Shown piece after piece: positions 59,140 to 64,000 of a stretch of DNA of 64,000 nt (positions within the stretch are counted from its first letter, which is position 1; every line of letters starts with the position of its first letter). The stretch covers positions 682,001 to 746,000 of the forward strand of contig NZ_NEVJ01000003.1 in NCBI RefSeq assembly GCF_002261425.1, given 5' to 3'. The translations under genes were made by a program, and so were the position numbers. Under the pieces are notes generated by a model. That model saw only the letters and a program-made list of their open reading frames with translations. It was not told the origin of the DNA and did not search any database. The DNA is from Bordetella genomosp. 9. Its GTDB lineage: Bacteria > Pseudomonadota > Gammaproteobacteria > Burkholderiales > Burkholderiaceae_B.

Positions 59140-60579
59140 ATGGCCGAACAACCCTCTTCCCTGCTGGCCGCCCTGGCGGCTGTCGTGGGCGATGCCCACG
59201 TCCTGACCGCGGCGGCCGATACCGCCCCCTATGTCGCGGAATGGCGCGGCCATTATCCCGGCATCGCGCGGGCCGTCGTGCGGCCGGCCGATACGGGACA
59301 GGTCGCGGCGGTCGTCCGCCTGTGTGCCGAGGCTGGCGTGCCGGTGGTGCCGCAGGGCGGCAACACCGGCCTGGTAGGCGGATCCACGCCCGACGACTCC
59401 GGCGGCGAAATCGTCATCAGCCTGGGCCGCATGACGGCGGTGCGCAATGTCGATCCCGCCGGCAACAGCATGACGCTGGAAGCGGGCTGCACCATACTCG
59501 CCGCGCAACAGGCCGCGGCGGAGTACCGCCGGCTGTTTCCGCTTTCGCTGGCATCCGAAGGCAGCGCGACCATCGGCGGCGCGCTGTCGACCAACGCCGG
59601 CGGCGAACAGGTGCTGCGCTACGGCAATACCCGCGACCTGGCCCTGGGCCTGGAAGTCGTGCTCGCCGATGGCCGCGTCCTGGACGCCCTGACCACGCTG
59701 CGCAAGGACAACACCGGCTACGACCTCAAGCAGCTTTTCATCGGCGCGGAAGGCACGCTGGGTATCGTCACCGCCGCCGCGTTCAAGCTCTACGCCATGC
59801 CGCGGCAGACGGTCACCGGCTGGGTGGCGCTGCCCGAGCCGCGCGCGGCGGTCGACCTGCTGGCGATGCTGACCGACGCGGTGGGCGAACGCGTGACGGC
59901 CTTCGAACTGCTGGGACGCGAGGCGCTGGACCAGGTCCTGGCCCACGCGACCGCCGGCATGCGCGATCCGCTGGGCGGCAGCTATCCCTGGGCGGTGCTG
60001 TTCGACGTATCCGAGACCTCGGCCGCCCTGGACCCGACCGGGCCGGTGGAAGAAGTCCTGGGGCGCGCGCTCGAACAGGGCCTGGCCACCGATGCCGCAT
60101 TGGCGGCGTCCGGCCGCCAGGCGCAGGAATTCTGGGCCCTGCGCGAACACGTGCCGGAAGCGCAGCGGCTGCACGGCCCGTCGATCAAGCACGATATCTC
60201 CGTGCCCGTCACGGCCATCCCGAACTTCATCGACGCCGCGGGCACGGCCTTGCGCGACGCCGTGCCAGGCATACGCATCGTCTGCTTCGGCCACGTCGGC
60301 GACGGCAATCTTCATTACAACCAGAGCAAGCCCGCCGGCATGGCCGACGCGGCGTTTCGCGCACGGGCGCCGGACATCCACGACATCGTCCATGGCATCG
60401 CCGCGCGCATGCACGGATCCATATCCGCCGAGCACGGCATAGGCCGGCTCAAGCAGGACGCCTTCCTGCGGCACAAGTCGCCGGTGGCCGTCGACCTGAT
60501 GGCGCGCGTGAAAGCCGCGCTCGATCCGCAGGGCCTGTTCAATCCCGGCCGGGTCCTGCCCCGCGCCCGGCAGGCCTGA
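59140..60579 (+). CDS. FAD-linked 2-hydroxyacid dehydrogenase, GlcD/D-lactate dehydrogenase type
   Basis: 479 residues. PCMH-type FAD domain with VPQGGNTGLVGGSTPDD; C-terminal FAD-linked oxidase domain with HVGDGNLHYNQS and SAEHGIGRLKQD. The family oxidises glycolate, D-lactate or D-2-hydroxyglutarate and passes electrons to the respiratory chain or an electron carrier. Single-subunit form; no GlcE/GlcF genes follow. It lies 83 bases ahead of the lyase gene, probably in the same operon. Confidence 0.9.
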   Translation: MAEQPSSLLAALAAVVGDAHVLTAAADTAPYVAEWRGHYPGIARAVVRPADTGQVAAVVRLCAEAGVPVVPQGGNTGLVGGSTPDDSGGEIVISLGRMTAVRNVDPAGNSMTLEAGCTILAAQQAAAEYRRLFPLSLASEGSATIGGALSTNAGGEQVLRYGNTRDLALGLEVVLADGRVLDALTTLRKDNTGYDLKQLFIGAEGTLGIVTAAAFKLYAMPRQTVTGWVALPEPRAAVDLLAMLTDAVGERVTAFELLGREALDQVLAHATAGMRDPLGGSYPWAVLFDVSETSAALDPTGPVEEVLGRALEQGLATDAALAASGRQAQEFWALREHVPEAQRLHGPSIKHDISVPVTAIPNFIDAAGTALRDAVPGIRIVCFGHVGDGNLHYNQSKPAGMADAAFRARAPDIHDIVHGIAARMHGSISAEHGIGRLKQDAFLRHKSPVAVDLMARVKAALDPQGLFNPGRVLPRARQA

Positions 60580-60592
60580 CGCTTCCCTTTTC

Positions 60593-60640
60593 CAACGTTC
60601 CGATTCAACGTTCCTTTTCAACGTTCCCTTCCAACGTTTC
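60593..60640. repeat. 13-bp tandem repeats in an intergenic leader
   Basis: The core CAACGTT occurs at 60593, 60606, 60619 and 60632, exactly 13 bases apart, in the 83-base space between the FAD dehydrogenase stop and the lyase start. The AACGTT core is itself palindromic. The repeats could be binding sites, alter the mRNA leader, or be slippage products. Confidence 0.75.
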
Positions 60641-60662
60641 TTCTTCTCCCTCGAGGTCGACG

Positions 60663-62030
60663 ATGCCAGTTTCAGTATTCGACATGCAATCGCTCCAGCA
60701 TCTGTGGAGCACGGATGAACTACGGGCCATTTTCTCCGAAGAAAATCGCGTGCAGAAATGGCTGGATTTCGAAGCCGCCCTGGCGGCCGCGCAAGCGGAG
60801 CTGGGCATCATCCCGGCCGCGGCCGCGCGCGAGATCGCTGAAAAAGCCAAGGTGGGGAACATCGACATCGGCAAGATGTCCGCCGAGATCCGCCGTATCA
60901 AGCATGCGCTGGTGCCGGCGCTCAGGCAGCTGCAGGCCTGCTGCAGCGCCGAGAACGGCGAATGGGTGCACTACGGCGCCACCACCCAGGACGTGGTCGA
61001 TACCGGCGTGGCGCTGCAGCTGAAGGAAGTCCATGCGGTGGTACTGCGCGACGTGCAGGCGGTCGGCCGGGAACTGGCGCGCCTGGCGCGCACGCACCGG
61101 GACACGCCCATGGTCGGCCGCACGCACGGCGTGCAGGCGCTGCCCATCACCTTCGGCCACAAATGCGCCGTGTGGCTGGACGAGATGGGCCGGCACCACC
61201 AGCGCCTGAAGGAATGCGAACCGCGCGTGCTGGTCGGCATGGTGGCGGGCGCGGTGGGCAGCCAGGCATCGCTGGGCGAACAGGCCGCCGAGGTCGAAGC
61301 GCGCACGCTGCGCAAACTGGGCCTGGGCGCGCCGTCCATCAGCTGGGCGTCGGCGCGCGACCGCTTCACCGAATACGCCAACCTGCTGGCCATGATAGGC
61401 GCCACGCTGTCCAAGATCGGCAACGAACTCTTCAACATGCAGCGCAACGAGATCGCCGAAGTCGAGGAAGCCTTTTCCGACGGCAAGCTGGGCTCGTCGA
61501 CCATGCCGCACAAGCGTAACCCGACCTCATCCGAAAACCTGGCGGCGCTGTCGCGGCCGCTGCGCTACAACGCGAGCCTGATGCTGGAAGGCATGGTGCA
61601 GGAAGGCGAACGCGACGGCATCGCCTGGAAGATGGAATGGAAGGCCCTGCCCGAGTGCTGCGTCATCGCCGGCGCCATGCTGTTCCAGGCGAAGAACCTG
61701 TTGGCAGGATTGCGGGTCGACGAAGCCGGCATGGGCCGGAACCTGGACCTGATGCGCGGCTATCTGTTGTCCGAACGCGTCATGCTCGAACTGAGCAGCC
61801 GGGTCGGCAAGCAGACCGCGCATGAATGGATATACGAAGCCTCCATGGACGGCATCACGAACAAGCGGGATTTCGCCGACGCCATGCGCCAGCACAAGGC
61901 GCTCGCCGGCCTGCTGGGCGAAGACGAGATCCGCCGCCTGACCGATCCCGCGGGCTACCTGGGCCAGTGCGGCGCGTCCGTGGACCGGATGCTGGCCGAG
62001 CAGGAAGCGGCGGGCTGGCTGCGCGCCTGA
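60663..62030 (+). CDS. adenylosuccinate lyase-like enzyme (aspartase/fumarase superfamily)
   Basis: 455 residues from the ATG at 60663 (MPVSVFDMQSLQHLWSTDELRAIFSEENRVQKW); a much longer open frame that runs in from inside the FAD dehydrogenase gene is not coding. The superfamily signature GSSTMPHKRNP is at about residue 280, and the other catalytic regions are VHYGATTQDVVDTG and GRTHGVQALP. The protein is PurB-like in length, but the setting is catabolic, so it may be a C-N lyase acting on an aspartate- or imino-type acid that releases fumarate. Confidence 0.88.
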   Translation: MPVSVFDMQSLQHLWSTDELRAIFSEENRVQKWLDFEAALAAAQAELGIIPAAAAREIAEKAKVGNIDIGKMSAEIRRIKHALVPALRQLQACCSAENGEWVHYGATTQDVVDTGVALQLKEVHAVVLRDVQAVGRELARLARTHRDTPMVGRTHGVQALPITFGHKCAVWLDEMGRHHQRLKECEPRVLVGMVAGAVGSQASLGEQAAEVEARTLRKLGLGAPSISWASARDRFTEYANLLAMIGATLSKIGNELFNMQRNEIAEVEEAFSDGKLGSSTMPHKRNPTSSENLAALSRPLRYNASLMLEGMVQEGERDGIAWKMEWKALPECCVIAGAMLFQAKNLLAGLRVDEAGMGRNLDLMRGYLLSERVMLELSSRVGKQTAHEWIYEASMDGITNKRDFADAMRQHKALAGLLGEDEIRRLTDPAGYLGQCGASVDRMLAEQEAAGWLRA

Positions 62031-62057
62031 CATAAAACATAAAGAGGAGACAACACC

Positions 62058-63080
62058 ATGGATCAGGATCATCCGGCCTTATCACCGGCCCGAAGGCGCC
62101 TGCTGCTGACCGGGGCCCTGGGGGCCGCCGGCATGCTCGGCGCCGGCATCTCCGTGTCGCGCGCCAACGCGGCGGCGACCGCCTTTCCCGAACGGCCGAT
62201 CACGCTGGCCGTCGGCTTCCCGCCGGGCGGCGGCGGCGACCTGTACGGCCGCCTGATCGCCACCGCCATGGGCCGCACGCTGAAGCAGACCGTCGTGGTC
62301 GAGAACAAGGCCGGCGCGGGCGGCAACATCGCGGCCGGGCTGGTCGCCAAGTCGCCGCCGGACGGCTACACCATCCTGCTGGCGATGAGCGGCAACCTGG
62401 CGGTGTCGCCGGCGCTCAAGCCCGCCAGCCTGCCCTACAAGGTGCCCGACGACTTCGCGCCGATCGGCCTGATCCTGGAAGCGCCTCACGGCCTGTTCGT
62501 CTCGCCGAATTCGAAGTTCAAGACCGCCCGGGAATTGCTGACGGCGGCGAAGACCAAGGAAATGACGTTCGCCTCCACCGGCGCCGGCGGCGCCGCGCAC
62601 ATCGGCATGGAGCGCATCAAGGAGCTCGGCAAGCTGAAACTGCTGCACATCCCCTATCGGGGCTCCGGGCCGGCCATCACCGACCTGCTGGGCGGCCAGG
62701 TGGACATGTTCTTCGCCACCGCGTCGCCGCTGATGCCGCAGGTGCGCCAGGGCGCCCTGCGCCTGCTGGCGGTGTCCGGCGAGCGCCGCAACCCCAGCCT
62801 GCCCGACGTGCCCACCTTCAAGGAGCTGGGCGTGGATATGACGCTGACGCAGTGGTACGGCCTGGCCGCCCCGGCCGGCACCCCGCCGGATGTCCTGCGC
62901 GTGCTGTCGACCCACCTGAGCAAGGCGCTGACCGATCCGCAGGTGCGCGAGGTCATCCGCCGCGACGCCGCGGTCGAGCGCGATCTGCCGCTGGACCGGT
63001 TCACCGCCTATATCGACCGCGACATCGCGCAGTACCGCACCGTCGCCACCCCCGACCTGTTGAAGCAAATCGGCGCATAG
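62058..63080 (+). CDS. Bug/TctC-type periplasmic receptor with Tat-like signal
   Basis: 340 residues. The signal has a twin-arginine segment (SPARRRLLLTGALGAAGML) and ends near RANAAA, which suggests export by Tat, whereas the other Bug proteins here have Sec-type signals. Mature motifs are FPERPITLAVGFPPGGGGDL, VVVENKAGAGGN and HIPYRGSGPAI. AGAGGAGACAACACC precedes the ATG. It follows the lyase by 27 bases and probably captures the operon's substrate. Confidence 0.9.
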   Translation: MDQDHPALSPARRRLLLTGALGAAGMLGAGISVSRANAAATAFPERPITLAVGFPPGGGGDLYGRLIATAMGRTLKQTVVVENKAGAGGNIAAGLVAKSPPDGYTILLAMSGNLAVSPALKPASLPYKVPDDFAPIGLILEAPHGLFVSPNSKFKTARELLTAAKTKEMTFASTGAGGAAHIGMERIKELGKLKLLHIPYRGSGPAITDLLGGQVDMFFATASPLMPQVRQGALRLLAVSGERRNPSLPDVPTFKELGVDMTLTQWYGLAAPAGTPPDVLRVLSTHLSKALTDPQVREVIRRDAAVERDLPLDRFTAYIDRDIAQYRTVATPDLLKQIGA

Positions 63081-63102
63081 CGCCGCGAAGGATCACCGAC
63101 AC

Positions 63103-63969
63103 ATGCCATTCGCTACCCTGATCTCCGTCCAGGAGTTGGCCAAGCTGCAAGCGCGCGACGACGCCCGCCTGCTCATCGTCGATTGCCGCTTCGACCTGAT
63201 GAACCCGACGGCGGGAAGCCAGGCCTACCAACGCGCACATCTGCCCGGCGCGCACTATCTGCATCTGGAACACGACCTGAGCGGCGCGGTTACCGGCCGC
63301 AACGGCCGGCATCCGCTGCCGGACCGCGCGGCCCTGGCGGAACGCCTGGCGGCGCTGGGCATGAACGGCGACACGCAGCTCGTGGCCTACGACGACGCCG
63401 GCGGCATGTATGCCGCGCGCCTGTGGTGGCTGGCGCGCTGGCTGGGCCATCGGGACGTCGCCGTGCTGGATGGCGGCATGGCCGCCTGGACGGCCGCCGG
63501 CCTGCCCATGACCGACGCCGCCACGGCCGTGCCGCCCAGGCCCGGCAACCTGCGCGCCGGCACGCCGCTGGTGGACACCGTGTCGCACCAGGACGTCCGC
63601 GACAACCTGCGCACGCGCGAACGGCTGGTGGTCGACGCCCGCGCACCCGACCGCTTCCGCGGCGAGAACGAAACCATCGATCCGGTGGGCGGCCACATCC
63701 CGGGCGCGCGCAACCGGCTGTTCCGCGACAACCTCGATGCCACGGGACGCTTCCGCGCGCCGGACGAACTGCGCGACGCCTACACCACATTGCTGGGAGG
63801 ACGCCGGCCGGACCAGATGATCAACCAATGCGGCTCCGGCGTCACCGCCTGCCATAACCTCCTGGCCATGGAAATCGCCGGCCTGGCGGGCGCCGCGCTG
63901 TATCCTGGCTCCTGGAGCGAATGGTGCGTGCAGGATGGCGCGCCGGTCGCCACCGGTCACGCCGAATGA
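63103..63969 (+). CDS. 3-mercaptopyruvate sulfurtransferase-type rhodanese
   Basis: 288 residues with two rhodanese domains. The active-site loop CGSGVTACH in the second domain is the 3-mercaptopyruvate sulfurtransferase form, against CRKGVT in thiosulfate rhodanese. N-terminal segment LLIVDCRFDLMNPTAG and AHLPGAHYLHLEHDLSG are typical. It transfers sulfur from 3-mercaptopyruvate to an acceptor. 22 bases after the Bug gene; whether it belongs to that pathway is unclear. Its stop codon is part of a tandem repeat. Confidence 0.92.
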   Translation: MPFATLISVQELAKLQARDDARLLIVDCRFDLMNPTAGSQAYQRAHLPGAHYLHLEHDLSGAVTGRNGRHPLPDRAALAERLAALGMNGDTQLVAYDDAGGMYAARLWWLARWLGHRDVAVLDGGMAAWTAAGLPMTDAATAVPPRPGNLRAGTPLVDTVSHQDVRDNLRTRERLVVDARAPDRFRGENETIDPVGGHIPGARNRLFRDNLDATGRFRAPDELRDAYTTLLGGRRPDQMINQCGSGVTACHNLLAMEIAGLAGAALYPGSWSEWCVQDGAPVATGHAE

Positions 63970-63999
63970 ACGACGATTGAACGAAGACTGAACGACGAT
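63967..63999. repeat. three 11-bp tandem repeats starting at a stop codon
   Basis: TGAACGACGAT, TGAACGAAGAC and TGAACGACGAT in direct succession. The first TGA is the stop of the sulfurtransferase gene, so the repeat grew from that point. It runs to the window edge and may continue. Each copy brings an in-frame or out-of-frame TGA, giving a series of stops. Confidence 0.75.
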
Positions 64000-64000
64000 C

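Noticed and set aside
60593..60640. Plasmid iterons
   Set aside because: Four short copies in a gene leader with no replication initiator or AT-rich origin.
59241..62030. 929-codon open frame joining the FAD dehydrogenase region to the lyase
   Set aside because: The first 470 codons are a shadow of the dehydrogenase gene. The lyase has its own ATG at 60663 with the correct family N-terminus, so no fusion protein is proposed.
60663..62030. Housekeeping purB
   Set aside because: Similarity is at superfamily level and the neighbours are a catabolic set with a receptor and regulator; the gene symbol purB is therefore withheld.

Overview
The window looks like chromosomal accessory DNA from a GC-rich betaproteobacterium of the Alcaligenaceae (Bordetella/Achromobacter type). 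The main reasons are seven Bug/TctC-type periplasmic receptors in 64 kb, six LysR regulators, and an arylmalonate-decarboxylase-like protein very similar to the one known from Bordetella bronchiseptica. Genus and species cannot be fixed from sequence reading alone. I saw no rRNA, tRNA, CRISPR array or insertion sequence. Coding density is high and no gene-free stretch exceeds about 300 bases.

Layout. (1) 1-7.8 kb: end of a 2-hydroxyacid dehydrogenase, a polyamine-type ABC operon with no ATPase of its own (880-3746), and an amino-acid-type ABC operon led by an AMDase-like enzyme (3907-7775), both on the minus strand. A near-identical 44-bp element precedes each operon. (2) 8-11.5 kb: RidA, DUF1028 protein, LysR and an ArgE-like deacetylase. 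(3) 11.5-13.3 kb: a hipBA toxin-antitoxin pair behind an inverted-repeat operator. (4) 13.4-18.1 kb: LysR, Fe-alcohol dehydrogenase, Bug receptor and aldehyde dehydrogenase. (5) 18.1-26.7 kb: a KfrA-like coiled-coil protein, then a complete biotin-independent malonate decarboxylase cluster (mdcABCDEGH) with divergent mdcR, apparently lower in GC than its surroundings and with no malonate transporter.

(6) 26.8-32.6 kb: LysR, Bug, M14-type deacylase, Ldh-type oxidoreductase and a split UxaA pair, probably one catabolic operon. (7) 32.7-41.6 kb: LysR/Bug/TauD and LysR/Bug/hydrolase/amidohydrolase modules, a BamE-like lipoprotein with a clear terminator, and an MRJP-type protein. (8) 41.7-44.4 kb: a LOV-domain hybrid histidine kinase, a small unknown gene with a strong LexA-like box, and a small secreted protein. 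(9) 44.4-56.8 kb: two sugar-acid-like modules (GntR, enolase-superfamily dehydratases, 2-hydroxyacid dehydrogenases, FAH hydrolase, class II aldolase, Bug receptors), separated by a lone tyrosine recombinase. (10) 56.8-64 kb: MmgE/PrpD, IclR, GlcD-type FAD dehydrogenase, an adenylosuccinate-lyase-like enzyme, a Tat-type Bug receptor and a 3-mercaptopyruvate sulfurtransferase.

The recurring plan is regulator + periplasmic receptor + two to five enzymes, each module apparently dedicated to one organic acid. The most interesting leads are the shared 44-bp element tying the AMDase-like operon to the orphan polyamine-type transporter, the SOS-box gene at 43357-43728, the 38-bp dyad in front of the MmgE/PrpD gene, the possible aminopolycarboxylate (iminodisuccinate-like) pathway at its right end, and the alpha/beta hydrolase with Gly in place of the nucleophilic Ser.
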